Shown here: positions 33,058 through 44,958 of the stretch, one piece after another
How the letters are laid out: each line of letters begins with the position of its first letter
How positions within the stretch are numbered: the stretch's first letter is position 1
Assembly (NCBI GenBank): GCA_037783415.1
Contig: JAZGTN010000006.1
Location: 4,030,001-4,094,000 of the forward strand
Reading direction: 5' to 3'
DNA from: Leptasterias polaris
Taxonomy: Eukaryota > Echinodermata > Asteroidea > Forcipulatida > Asteriidae
DNA: 64,000 bases
Notes under the pieces: model-generated
Database searches by the model: none
Told to the model about the DNA's origin: nothing
The model's input: only the letters and a program-made list of their open reading frames with translations
Program-made: the position numbers and the translations under genes

Positions 33058-35936
33058 CAGTACAATATTTGACCACTTTCGACCATACTCGATTACCCTC
33101 AAATTTGTGCTTATGAAGATTTCTTGGGGCCCCCAAGTTATATTATTATTTAATGACACTGTTTACTGGGGAGCACCCTTCGGTGTCACCGGGACTCCAA
33201 GTTGCAACTACTCGATGACAACACTCACAGCTAGCTCTGTCGTTTAGACCTTTGGAGTTTTGATTCAAAACACGTTTGTTTATTGACTTTCTTTATGTTA
33301 ATAGAGAGTTCGAGCTTTGCTAACATAGGCAGCGCACCGTATCAACGAAGGCATCCTGGGGGAAATGGTGCGGTGAGATCGCACACCACTGGGAACGAGG
33401 TTGAGATAGTTTCCACTCGAAGTCACACAAGTGAATGAAAGCACTGATCTCCATTAACATTAGTGGAGATCTACGGTGTCAAGTCAATATTTACGGGCAA
33501 GGAGAAATAGTTTTTGAACGCACAACCCAAGTTGCCCGTAAAAGGGCGTTTAATATCGGCAGCTATTATTATGTTGATATAATCATGAAAAGCAATACAT
33601 ACGAATTTCACTGAATATTAACGGCTTTGTTCAAACAAGTTTGAGTACAATATGTCTTGATATAATTATTCTTTCTTTTCCTCGATCAGATTTTCCCGAT
33701 AAAAAGAGACACGTTTATATATATTTTCACAGACATTTTACCTTTAAAGGCAAAGTATACCTTAGGTTTTTGGAACCATTCGATGTTTAAATGTAGATAT
33801 ATATAATAAAACTAACCTGTGAACATTTAAAGAGGTGGTTGCGTTTGTGAGATATCGCCGAAAATCCTGAGCAAATATATCCGTAAAGGAAGAGTAATCC
33901 CTAAAAGGAAAACACAATTTGAGAACTGTTTCTGACAGTAACGTCTCTCAGATTCAAATTTTGGGGCCATAAAAACGTTATCTCCTTTTACATAACTACA
34001 TTACTTTTAAGTGAAATGTTTCCCAAAATGCTATTATGCTATCGAAAGCTGCCTTTACTTCTAACCAAGCAAGTTTTTATTGCCATTAATTTTATGAGTG
34101 CCAAACGTATACATTCCCTTTAACTGTGGTTATTTTGTCGCTGATGGCCATTCAAATTAAGAACAATAAGGACAGCACCGGGACTGCTTGACGACCATGC
34201 TGTTATTTCATTTACGGAGAAAGGGGCGAGAACTTGAATGTCTCATGAGAATGAACGTTAATTGAAGTAACGGAGTTGTTATGGAAACAGCCTCGAAAAT
34301 GAAGTGGCGGTTGTTATGATTTAATACATGTTAATGATCTTTGCTGCAACTAACCGTTTTTTATAGTCGTTAAAGATTCAAAACGCCCCTGTTTTTGGAC
34401 ATCATTTCATTTCATTTCATATATTCTGGTTGTGAAGCCAAGGACTCTCATAAAAGCGAAATAATTTGGGGTTGATTTGCCCGAAATGTTACACTGATAA
34501 AAACATACAAGTATCAATATTTCTAAGATCGGGTATTGCTTTCAATACTCTCTGTCCATGTTTTTCTTCTTGCTGTGCCCAAATTGTCCCCATTGTTTTG
34601 CCCGAATTTAGGAGAAGTCCCCCCTCCCCACCTCCCTTGGTCGTACGACTATGATTATTCCTAACTATCTGTGGATTGATCATAATTACCCAGTGAAACC
34701 ATTGTTACTGTCAAACAGTTTACATAATCCGCCGAATGTACACAATCAGATTAACGCTGCGCTGAATGTCTCCGGATCCGCAATTGGACCGATACATCGC
34801 TATATTTTTTTATATTTAATTGTGTGTATTGTGTTGCCACTTTAACCTTCAATCAAGAAAGACTTTGCTATGGTCATATCGTCTGGCCATTAACAATTGT
34901 TTGCATTTATGCCACATGTCCTTTTGGTTCGGAAGCGTTTGCAACAGCTAAATCTGTGGGATTTTAGGCAGCTAATTCTATATTCTCATTTAAATATTTT
35001 AAATAGCAATTTTTTTTTAGATTTGAGAAAGGCATAAACGTTCAATGATGAGTGTCGTGTAGTAGAAAAAACGTAATTGTTTAATTGCAGTCTACAAGGC
35101 TTACTGGTTATGAAGGTCATGAGCCACTTTTCTTCTGTATAACATGTTCCTCCGAAATGAAGTTATATTCGAGAAAACTGTATCTGGAAACCTAAAAGAA
35201 GAAAAAACTGCAACAGCTGAATTCGGTTGTTACAACCAAAAATAACGACAATGTGCGTGATACTATTTTCCAGATTATAAGTACACATTTCTACAAGTTT
35301 GTTTGTCATGTATAATGGTTGATCACATAAAATATGAACACTGTCTGCACTTTTTTTTGTCAGCTCCACCAATGCTGTATAATACATTTAAGCGCATTAT
35401 TGAGCAAACTACTAATTACGTGTGTGAATTTCAATGAAGTGTTGCTATAATCACACGTCTTAGGGATTGAAACTACACTGACATCAAACGTAAACACTGC
35501 ACCTACTTTTGTGTATCTCACTATTTGCTTTCGTTATTGTATAACTCCAATGTTATGATTTAGTTTATATGATGTTTATCTTGGATTAGAGAAAAAGACG
35601 ATGACTTCCCTTTTTATTAAAAAAGTAATTCCCCTTAAATTTTGATCTACCCTTGCTCCTTTCAGCGAGGAATTTGTTGTGCCTTTTTCTTTCTCCACGC
35701 TGCAAAACAAAAAATGCAAGATTTTGGGGAAACCACGGACATTGGCATTGTTAACAGACGCAGGCAATCATCTTTGACAAGTTTAACCATGAAAAAACAG
35801 CGAGCGGCCAGCCGTTAATGAAAGTGCCGAACTGTATTCAATTGAAGCGTAGAGATTATTGGTGGTTCAGTACTTTATTCTACTGATGAGTTATCCAGCA
35901 CAAAAGTAAATGTAAAATGTTAAAGAAGAACTAGCA
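33058..35936 (+). repeat. Segmental duplication C, copy 2
   Basis: Direct counterpart of 12283-17440, without the two large insertions there, so it is the better representative of the ancestral segment. Small indels and point changes throughout suggest an old duplication. No gene recognised in either copy. Confidence 0.75.
33748..34119 (-). mobile_element. 372-bp TTAA-flanked MITE, complete copy
   Basis: Ends AGGCAAAGTATACC and, read inward from the right, AGGGAATGTATACG, each directly bordered by TTAA (33744-33747 and 34120-34123). The same element in the opposite orientation is at 53815-54193 and a split one at 13042. A TTAA target is the piggyBac signature, so this may be a piggyBac-mobilised MITE, though its ends differ from the piggyBacs here. 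Confidence 0.75.
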
Positions 35937-35939
35937 TGA

Positions 35940-37595
35940 AATTGAAGATTGCAGAGTTTGTTTATTTATTGATAGTTGATCTTTATTGCAATACAATTTT
36001 TATATAATATTCAACAATTACACTAACCTTGAATTAATGTTAGAATTTTTAAGTTCACCAACAAAGTGATAATAAATTATAAGAAGACACCGCATAAAAA
36101 TTATATAATGGTTTTCCTTTCAATTTTTATGTATTGCTTTATTTGTCAACATGAAGTGAATGTTAAGTTGGGAAGGATAATTTTGCCTGGTAGAATTTTT
36201 ACACATGCATGCCGTTCCAAATTAAAAAAAGAATCGGGCATTAGTAGCATAGGAGTGTGGCATCTTTTCAGCCCCGTCTGAAGGGAACAATTTATCATAC
36301 CGTTGTTGCTCACAACCGTAACATGTTAGGGACGCCCCCACCCCATCCCATCCCCAACGCTCAACCCCAACGCACAAGTTAAACAGTCACTTTAGTGAAA
36401 AACATTGTTCACGGGAATGTTACTGAATCTATGTGCTTGTTCACCATTCAATTGTATTTTTTTATCCTGAATTTTGCGTTATTGTCTATCAAAAAGTAAG
36501 GCCCAAGCTAGCTACACTTTGACGGCATGTGTAAAATTTACATTGCTTTGACGTCATTTACAACAAAGCGGCTATACAAAACGGAGCTCCTGCAAATGAC
36601 GTAACATGAGTGATGACGTAACGAGGCTTTTAGCGAATCTTTCTGAAAAGCACCGGAGAAGGATATTCAAGACGATTGTTTGTTTGGTTTTTTGTTACTG
36701 TTAAAATCTGTTTACTCTCATGTGAAAACATTTTAAATGACTTTCACCTTGTATTTAAAGACCTCTGGAAATGGCAATGAAATGGTTTTTGTTCTTCTTT
36801 GCAGTGATGCGAAAGCAACAACGTAGAATGGTTGCAATCGTAACTTATTGTTCTATTATTAAGAAGACGAAATTTGATCAGACGGAAAATATCTTAATAC
36901 ATTATTTCGGGACGGATTGTTCTGGTTACCGATATTAAATTAAGACCAACCTTGGGAAATAAACGACAAGTAAATCGTCGTTTGTTTTCAATCAGCGAAA
37001 TGTTCATGCAAATGAATCCATACAGGTTTTATGATTTTACCGATGACAGTAAAACTCTTTAAACAAACTCCCTCTTTTGAATACGGAGCCGTCAGTGCTG
37101 GCGTACCTGTATCCGAGATTAAATAGACTTGCAATAAATTATACACAAAGGAAATGTATAATGCTTTTACATATTTTGTCGAAATTGTTCAGAGAGTTTT
37201 GTGAACCTATTCTTCCAAAAGGAAACCAGTTAAAAAACGTAGGCAACATTGGTAGTATTGTCAAAGACCGGTATCTACACTTTATGGGACCCACCACATG
37301 CAATCATTAGGTATATAACAAACCTCAATCGGTCATCAGAGTCAAAAACAAAATTTAGTGAAAAAGCAAATTGATTGTGTTTTCACTGTTTTTAATTATC
37401 GCGTTTTGGACTTGAGAGATCAATACTCAATGTTTTTTATCGAAAAAAAAAAAACCCAAAAGATTTCAAGCAAATATATCTCAAGGAAAGTTTTCCACCA
37501 TTGTCATCTCTGTACTATAGGTTGCTTGTAAGTATAAACTATAGGTTGCTTGCAAATCTGTAAACATTTATTTTCAATCTTACCAACGCTGTGCA
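35940..37595. other. Intergenic, no gene seen
   Basis: AT-rich DNA without supported coding regions. Short frames at 36066 and 37077 lack domains and splice support. Confidence 0.4.
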
Positions 37596-37599
37596 AACT

Positions 37600-37643
37600 C
37601 TTTCTCGACCGACTTGTCTATATAGACAAGTCGGTCGAGAAAG
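37600..37643. repeat. Perfect 44-bp palindrome without loop
   Basis: CTTTCTCGACCGACTTGTCT followed by ATAT at the centre and then the exact complement; 22 consecutive base pairs with zero spacer. It can form a cruciform. It shares the word GACTTGT with the inverted-repeat element at 38925. Confidence 0.9.
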
Positions 37644-37649
37644 GCACAC

Positions 37650-38920
37650 CTCGCACTATTCGAACTTGTTTTTCAGCTAGTGGTTACATTAGTGCCAGTC
37701 CTGGTTAGAAATCACTTACTAGCTCAATATGTGAGCTGAAGAATTTAGACCAAGTGCTTTGAGATTTAATTCAATCGCCCCGATTGAATCAGATTGTATC
37801 TGGTGCATTAACAAAACCTACTTTCGCACTATAGGGCCTAAGTGCTGAAAACACAATTATCAGAAAATAACCCACATTTTTAGATGGCTGATTTAATAAA
37901 CAACAAGAGCGTAGCTTAAGACTAACCCACTTGTTCCAATATATACTTCTGTGAAATAGTAATTATTTAGACAACAGGAACATGAGTGCAGTTCCTTACA
38001 TTATTTTGAACTCTACTAATCTGTAACAGTTTTACCGACTCGAAGGACGACATATTTTCAAATCCCCTTGAGGCCAACTATAATATCATGCTTGCCTATA
38101 AATTATGTGTTGGCATTTAAGTGACTTTATAGTTCTCGTGGCCATTCTACGGGGCTTTTTTTGAGAACCATGAAAGACCACGAGACCAATCTATAAGTCC
38201 AGCAACACTCAAACAAATTAGACCAATACTTCTGCGTCTAATCCCGGGCACATTTTCCCGACCATTCAACAATATAATATTATAGAGTCAATGTACGGGA
38301 GGAAACCATTTAAGGGGGAAACCATTTGCTCGTCGCCATCGCCATCCTGTTACGACATCCACGCAGAGGGGGATGTTTCTATTCAGAACAGCGATAATAA
38401 ACAACGAAAACCGCGAAAAACAGTCTCCTTTCATAGGGCGAATGACAGTGGGCCAAAAACAGTCCAATCATTTAAACATACAATTAACTTTCATTGTACG
38501 TTGTTTCATCAGCCTCCAAAAAAGCAACCCCCAAATCTAGATAAAACGTTGTTAAGGTTATTTACCAACCGAAGACAGGCCGACCTTGAAAGTCTATATA
38601 CCTCGAGGGCTTGATTAATAGATGAAAACCACAAGCAAAGTAATGGTTTTAAATTTGCAGCCATAAAAAGCAAACACAGCTGATATAGGTTGCAAAGTTA
38701 CTCATTGAGTTTTCAAAAAACCATCATTAACTCCCTCCCAGTATTCATGGAAGTTAACCATCAAACTGCAAACAATTTTCACAAACAATGTAGGCCTACC
38801 CTTTTTCAAAAAATTTGAAAAGGTAGCTGCTCCTGTACCTGAGAAAGCAGACACAATCACGATAACCAGCTTGCTTGGATGTAGATGTCGTACTTGCTAT
38901 TTTAGCTCTACTGAACAACC
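37650..38920. other. Intergenic, no gene seen
   Basis: No recognised feature. The 107-codon frame at 38291 is low complexity and lacks a domain. Confidence 0.35.
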
Positions 38921-38924
38921 CTTG

Positions 38925-39180
38925 GGATAGACTTGTGGACAAGTCGTTAAATGTCTGTCGCGGTGATAGCGAAACGGCTTTCTCGCAATATCCCGCGAGA
39001 GGGCTGCTCTGTGCGAGATTACTGCTCTCAAGACTGGTCACATTTAATGACGAAGAGTCGGCAGCCAGCAACTTCGCGCGAGTGCAGTGATCTCGCGAGA
39101 GCATTCTTTATTACGCAACAGCACCACACGCGACTCGACTCACCGCAACCATCATTAACGACTTGTCAACAAGTCTACCC
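38925..39180. mobile_element. ~256-bp inverted-repeat MITE
   Basis: GGGATAGACTTGTGGACAAG at the left pairs with GACTTGTCAACAAGTCTACC at the right. The outer flanks CCCTTG and CTTGGG could include a CTTG duplication. The interior contains palindromic CTCGCGAGA motifs. Non-coding. Confidence 0.7.
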
Positions 39181-40364
39181 TTGGGAGTGCGATGACAACC
39201 GTCTTTAACTGATCGAAAACATTTCGCGTATGTGTGGAATTATTCTACCTTGGCCATGATCTTTTATCATAAAGAAGGCGTTCACTTCATTACTGAGTAC
39301 ATGACACAGGAGCTGCGTATGTGATCTCAACCTCACAATAAAAATGGTAAGGGACTGTGGCAAAAGTTTCTGATCACTAGTACATGATAAGCATAATTAT
39401 GAAACTCATTTATTTTCCACATCGATGTACCCAGCTTCGATGACTTAATTAGATGTTTAGAAAATAATAAGATAGAGAACACGAAGCACATTGCCGCGTA
39501 ATGTTTGAAAGGGTTGGATGATGATATGGCAAAGATATCACTATTTTAATTTATTTTTGTTTAGATGATTATTAGTTATGTATATTAAGATATTTTTATT
39601 TGAGAAAAAAGGCAAGTTGCTGAAAATCGATTCATTTTAGGGTAGACACAAAGTTATTTAACCGTTGTGTATTATATTTGCTGTCGAATGTTATCTGGCT
39701 TCACTTAATAGTTTAGTGTGATTTCAAAGTAACCTTCTACAATCAACGACAACAATCCACACATGAATTTAAATCTTTCAAGCCCCTGGTATCGGGGAAT
39801 ATTTTCGAATTGCCACAACATACAACTTTGCGATCCTGTACAACACTAATCCAGCTCATCGACGGGTAAACAATTACAAACCTGACGTTTTGTAGTACGG
39901 GTAAGAATTCTCTAATTCCCCGAAACGAAAGAATGCAAACATAATGTGACATTGTTGTTCTAATATTCTAAAAATACAACTAGTTTGAATGAAATTCGCG
40001 GACCTTCCGGTCTCAAAGATCATTTCAACAACTGAGCTGCGGTCATCGTAAAGCCATATCATTTTTATCGCAGGGCACCTAAATCTTGTTTGGCTTTATC
40101 TTTAGTTGAAAGATGACTTTAATCCAACAGTTTGATGGTAAACCAAACGGACGGCGGGAGTTGTTTACGGGTTGCATCTATTGACCATTAACGCAATGAA
40201 TGGATTCAGCCAGTGTGTGTTGTTTTTCACAGCAGCCAGCGGTGCATGACGGGTAGTTCAAAAAAATTCATACAAACACTGCATGCAATATTCAATCAGA
40301 TAACTCTAAAATTGAAGAACTTCCGTATTTCGACTGGGTCCCCGATGAGGATGAATGAGGTTAT
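39181..40364. other. Intergenic, no gene seen
   Basis: No coding region or repeat structure recognised up to the 5' edge of the reverse transcriptase fragment. Confidence 0.35.
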
Positions 40365-41611
40365 CTGAATAGAATCCGCCCAGTTCTCGACCCTCTGCTG
40401 CGCAAAAACCAGAACGGCTTCAGAGAGAAGAGGTCCACAGTCTCACAGATATTGGCTCTGAGAAGGATCATCGAAGGGGTTAATAGGAAGCATCTCCCAG
40501 CTGTGATGACCTTTATCGACTTCAAGAAGGCGTTCGACCCAATCCACCGAGGAAAGCTCATGGAAATTCTGCAAGCCTACGGAATCCCAGCACGCACAGT
40601 TCAGGCAATCAGTGATGTGTATGCTAACACTTCTGCCAGGGTGCTGACCCCAGATGGCGAATCGGACATCTTCGAGATCATGGCTGGTGTGCTGCAGGGG
40701 GATACACTTGCGCCCTATTTATTTGTCATAGCCCTAGACTATGCTCTGAGGCGAGCAATCATGGGGAGGGAGGAGCTGCTGGGTTTCACTCTCGCACCAA
40801 GGAAAAGCAGACGGGTGAGTGCTGTTGTAGAGACCGACTTCGACTTTGCAGATGACATCGCTCTGGTCTCGGATTCGGTGCAAAAGGCACAAGCCCTGCT
40901 CCACAGTGTGGAAAGCGAATGCAAAAAGATTGGCCTGCAGATCAATGTCAAGAAGACGGAAGTCATGTGCTTTAACATCGACACTGGGGATGTGAAAATC
41001 AACACCATGGACGGCACTACCCTTGCTGTGAGAGAAGACTTCATATACCTGGGCTCGCACATCAGCTCAACAGCTAGACAAGGACATCCGAGTAAATAAG
41101 GAAAGCACAGGCTTGGAAAGCATGCCAAAACCTCAAGAAGATCTGGAGGTCTATGATGCCGGACAAACTCAAGCGAGCTCTATTCCGTGCATCCGTGGAG
41201 TCCATCCTACTCTATGGCTCTGAGGCATGGACCCTTACTACAAAGCAAGAGGCTCGACTTGATGGCTGTTACACTCGCATGCTGAGGATGGCTCTAGACG
41301 TGAGTTGGAGAGACAAAGTCAGCAACGGGGTGCTCTATGGCAACCTGCCAAAGATCTCTACAACTATCAGGCTTAGGCGTCTGCGATTGGCTGGACACTG
41401 CGTTCGACATCCAGATATAGCTGCAAGCCAACTCATTCTCTGGGAACCCACACATGGTGTAATTAGCCTCTCGAGGTGGGCAGTCACTAACCTACGTGGA
41501 CCAGTTGCGTCGTGATACTGAGCTAACCTCTGCAGCTGAGATCAGAACAGCTATGGGAGATCGTGATGTGTGGCGTGCTTTTGTTGCAGTCCGACGAGAG
41601 TCGACCTGATT
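40365..41611 (+). pseudogene. RTE-like LINE reverse transcriptase, 5'-truncated and frameshifted
   Basis: Starts in the RT domain (LNRIRPVLDPLLRKNQNGFR), followed by MTFIDFKKAFDPI, LQGDTLAPYLFVI and catalytic FADDIALVSDS. At about 41075-41100 two frameshifts lead into RKAQAWKACQNLKKIWRSM, then LLYGSEAWTLTTKQEARLDG and LRLAGHCVRHP. A third shift near 41470 leads to LTYVDQLRRDTEL and a stop at 41609. The C-terminal part resembles RTE-clade proteins. The endonuclease is missing, so this is a dead-on-arrival 3' copy. The first codon is arbitrary: similarity simply begins here. Confidence 0.88.
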
Positions 41612-42440
41612 GATTGAGGTTATCAATATAGGGCGCCCCCTGTCGGTATGATGTGGTTAGTGTAGTTATCCCACCAAGGCGTAAAGCTGTACACTGTCAT
41701 GGGTCGTTGTATGATAAGAACCAAAGGTGTCAGTTCGAGTTTGGATCAAACTCTGGTTCGATAAAGCAATGGGTTGAGACTTACAAACACCTTTTAAAAA
41801 TTTATTCAAAACAAGATTAAAATAACAAAGGAGTAATAACATAATGTCAGTGTAACGAGGGTCGATCTTCTAACGCAACATTAACATATGCAAAACTACT
41901 GCCTATTTTGAATGAAGGTATCCATTAGGTAATGCAAGTCTCGTGCGTATTTGGACACTATTGGACCCCCCTTTCAAATTCTATGGTTCCCTTTTTCCAA
42001 TTGAAATAGAAAATGCAAATGCAAAAGTGTAAACAGTTTTTTTTTAAACGTTGCACCAGCTTGTGCCCTCTGCGGCGCTTATTTATATAATAAACCATTT
42101 GCTCACTGACAAAAATAGTGGCTTTGCAACAAATCCTTGTGAGCATTATTTTTGTCAATGATCAATGATTCTGTAAACTTTACTAAAGGCACCTTCTCAA
42201 AACTGTTCCAGGAATTGCGGATGACTTCTCCGCAGTCTATTTTTCAACCCGCAAGATATCCCCAATGCCAAGCAGACATTGTGGATAAGTTTGAAGGGAA
42301 AGTATTGCAACAAGACCAGGCAATTTGTTTACGAGATTTCATTATTTTCCAAATGCATGTCCTCATCATATTTAATGCCCTGGCTAGAGAGTCCATACTT
42401 TGATTTACTTTATAGCATTATCAATGTCATTTTATTCAAG
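41612..42440. other. No gene until the SRCR exon
   Basis: Non-coding; contains AGGGCGCCCCCTGTCGG after the LINE. An acceptor-like TTTTATTCAAG precedes 42441. Confidence 0.4.
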
Positions 42441-42766
42441 ATGCTGTACGCTTGGCTGACGGCGCCAACCATACCGAAGGCAGAGTTGAGTTGTTCTACG
42501 ATGGTCATTGGGGTACGGTATGCAGCGATCGTTATTAGGATAACAGGGAAGTGGACGTAGTCGTCTGCCGACAACTCGGCTCCCCGTCCGCTGCCGAGGT
42601 CTTGCCCAATGCTCACTTCGGAACTGGAGTTTTACCGATATACATGGACACGATACTATGTTCTGGATTGGAGAAAAGTCTTTGGGATTGTCCTCGGCGG
42701 GGTTGGGGTGAACATGATTGTACACACGATGAAGATGCTGGCGTAAGGTGTAGTCTCACTTATTGA
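42441..42766 (+). pseudogene. SRCR-domain exon with an in-frame stop
   Basis: Scavenger receptor cysteine-rich domain. After an acceptor-like CAAG the frame gives [54 protein letters not shown] and DAGVRC, then TGA at 42764. Six cysteines fit the group A pattern. Directly after GTVCSDRY the codon is TAG (42536-42538) where Trp is usual in the family, so a single TGG to TAG change breaks an otherwise intact domain. No other SRCR exons, signal peptide or membrane segment were found near. SRCR genes are often large extracellular receptor families in echinoderms; this is probably a decayed member or orphan exon. Confidence 0.85.
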
Positions 42767-42800
42767 TCTCTTTCTGCAACGTCACAAGCCGGTGTATCAC

Positions 42801-43012
42801 CCATAAATGTAATAACAACCATAAATGTAATAACAACCATAAATGTAATAACAACCATAAATGTAATACAAATCAACCATAAATGTAATAAACCCATCAA
42901 CCATAAATGTAATAAAAATCAACCATAAATGTAATAACCCAATCAACCATAAATGTAATACAAATCAACCATAAATGTAATAACAACCGTAAATGTAATG
43001 AAAATCATAAAA
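42801..43012. repeat. Left tandem arm of the foldback element
   Basis: About ten copies of CCATAAATGTAATA with linkers ACAA, CAAATCAA, AACCCATCAA and similar. The first three are a regular 18-bp period. Confidence 0.9.
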
Positions 43013-43108
43013 TTTAATGTAATAATCATGTGACAACAGTATACTAGTCGTAAACATGCGCCCCGTGTGCAGACCTTTCTTTCACCGGTAGGCCTACACA
43101 AAATTCAC

Positions 43109-43268
43109 CTTTCGTTAACTCGAAAAGCGTATCGTAAACAGCATCATCTACAGCTGACATCTGACGATTTCGTTTACTTGCGTCTGCAGGAAACGCAGCC
43201 AAGAGGCACAGATAAAACAAGAAGAGCGCAATGATCTTGCTTGACACAAGCCAACTCTTATACCACTG
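43109..43268 (-). other. Exon-like frame with hydrophobic segment inside the foldback element
   Basis: On the minus strand, between an acceptor-like TTTGTATAG and a donor-like AAAG|GTGAAT, an open frame encodes KIIALFLFYLCLLAAFPADA followed by SKRNRQMSAVDDAVYDTLF. The hydrophobic stretch and Ala-Asp-Ala end look like a signal peptide. There is no clear ATG (GTG at the start) and no recognised family. It could be a captured host exon or chance. Confidence 0.25.
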
Positions 43269-43810
43269 CTATACAAACATATTATATTGTTTAGAAGGTG
43301 AAGATTAAGGATAGCATTACAAGCATGGTATGTCAAATGCGGAAACGAAATCAGAATGTTAAACTTATGGCATGGAGTGGAGAGAAAACACGTTGGAAAT
43401 GAAAACACTATTTAACTAAAAACTTTGAAGTTCCGACTGACATATCAGCCTTATTTTGCGGTTAACGCCCGCTGTTTTGCCCATGGATGTGCTATTTTTA
43501 ACTCTATTTTCATCTTGTTCCAGACACAGAAATGCGTAAGCTTGGGTTTACCCATATGTTTGGAGCCTGTTCTTTTCCAAAACCAAGAGACGTCAGAGCG
43601 CTTGCTGAAAAATCTGGACAATAATGACTTGAATGTTCTTTTTCTCTTCATTAAATGCGAGATCGCATCAACATCTCCAAAGAACCGTAATCACCATGGC
43701 AACAATGATCATTAAAACAAAAGACAGATTGGTGTTAAGAATTTTTGTACGATCAGTTATGAAACAAAACGACATCCAATTTGTATTCTAATGAAATGCT
43801 CAACATTTAA

Positions 43811-44068
43811 CTAGGGTTCAACCGTTGTTCTGCAGTATAAAAACAAATGCTCAATAGTTTCAGTGGCAGAATTACATAGAGGACATTTGGCATTTTTCGT
43901 GATTTTCCTACGAATAAGTTTGTCCCGGGTTGGAAGAATCCTGTGATAAAGTCTAAAAATAACATCTTTATCTCTCGCATCCACAAAATTGTCTTTAATG
44001 AATTTGATCCCAAACATCAGTCCAACTGTACAATCCATGGAAAGGTTTAAACTAAACAGGTTTGCCAA
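43811..44068 (-). pseudogene. LINE C-terminal zinc-finger fragment
   Basis: The minus-strand frame reads GIKFIKDNFVDARDKDVIF, then RLYHRILPTRDKLIRR, then CPLCNSATETIEHLFLYC, the zinc-binding C-terminal signature of some non-LTR retrotransposon reverse transcriptases (zf-RVT). Nothing of the RT core is next to it. Confidence 0.75.
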
Positions 44069-44265
44069 GTTTCATAACATTTGAACAAAAGGTACGGACC
44101 TTATTGGAAAATTACAACTTTTTAAAAAAAGTTGCAAAAAATTGTCAAAAAATCCCTCTAATGACTTCAACATGCACAGCTTGGTGAAATGAACAATTAC
44201 AGCAAGCTTTATGAAAATCGTCTTGTAACAATAAAAACCGTTGCACCATTACATACTTACACGTA

Positions 44266-44415
44266 TGGTGGCCCTGAAGGGACACCGCAGATACTTTTTC
44301 ACGATAACTTTATCGTGAATGTTTACGGTATGGGGTAAAAACTGCGAAAGATCAAGGTATATTTATGCTCTAGGGGCAAAACCGTGAATATTCAAAGTGC
44401 CCCTCAGGGCCATCA
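44266..44415. mobile_element. 150-bp MITE related to the 11541 element
   Basis: Starts TGGTGGCCCTGAAGGGACAC after TA and ends GTGCCCCTCAGGGCCATCA, the same termini as the 693-bp element at 11541. The interior differs: CACGATAACTTTATCGTGAA is an inner palindrome. It is nested in the foldback element. Confidence 0.65.
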
Positions 44416-44525
44416 AACGCACATGATTTTAGGCTCTGCAAACTCCGCCTCACCACCTCCCATCCCTCATTCTCCATCCCCCAAGATTGCCGATTGGTCC
44501 CAGACCGTACTTGCAGCTGACAGAC

Positions 44526-44945
44526 ATTTATGGTTGATATTATTACATTTATGGTTATTATTACATTTATGGTTGATTTTTATTACATTTATGGTTGTTA
44601 TTACATTTATGGTTTGATTTTTTATTACATTTAGGCCTATGGTTTGATTTCTTATTACATTTGTGGTTGACTTTTATTACATTTTTTTAAATGGTTGATT
44701 TTCTGAGTTTATTTTTCATAGCAGTGTGATCGTGTTTGGTTTTTTGTTGAATCCGAGGAAATTTAGGCTATTTGAATGATTACTGAAGATTTTTGTTCGT
44801 AACGGTTGTTATTACATTTATGGTTGATTTTTATTACATTTATGGTTGATCGGTTTATTACATTTATGGTTGATTTGTATTACATTTATGGTTGTTATTA
44901 CATTTATGGTTGTTATTACATTTATGGTTTTTATTACATTTATGG
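44526..44945. repeat. Right tandem arm of the foldback element
   Basis: About fifteen units of TATTACATTTATGG with variable linkers, inverted relative to 42801-43012, interrupted at about 44695-44810 by unrelated sequence. Confidence 0.9.
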
Positions 44946-44958
44946 GTGATACAGCCGG

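Larger units (their letters stand above)
42793..44953. mobile_element. 2.16-kb foldback element with tandem-repeat arms
   Basis: The ends are TGTATCACCCATAAATG and its exact complement, with GCCGG repeated directly outside (42788-42792, 44954-44958). Both inverted arms consist of a repeated CCATAAATGTAATA core with variable 4-10 base linkers: about 10 units left, about 15 right, in opposite orientation. This is the architecture of Foldback/Galileo-like elements. The 1.5-kb interior holds a LINE zinc-finger fragment, a short MITE and an exon-like frame, but no transposase. The superfamily is not assignable from this copy. Confidence 0.88.

Noticed and set aside
42534..42552. Sequence similar to the I-SceI recognition site
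   Set aside because: Several mismatches; it lies within the SRCR coding sequence and is chance.
42793..43012. CRISPR-like array
   Set aside because: The linkers are too short and variable, the repeats recur inverted at the other end of a transposon, and the genome is animal.
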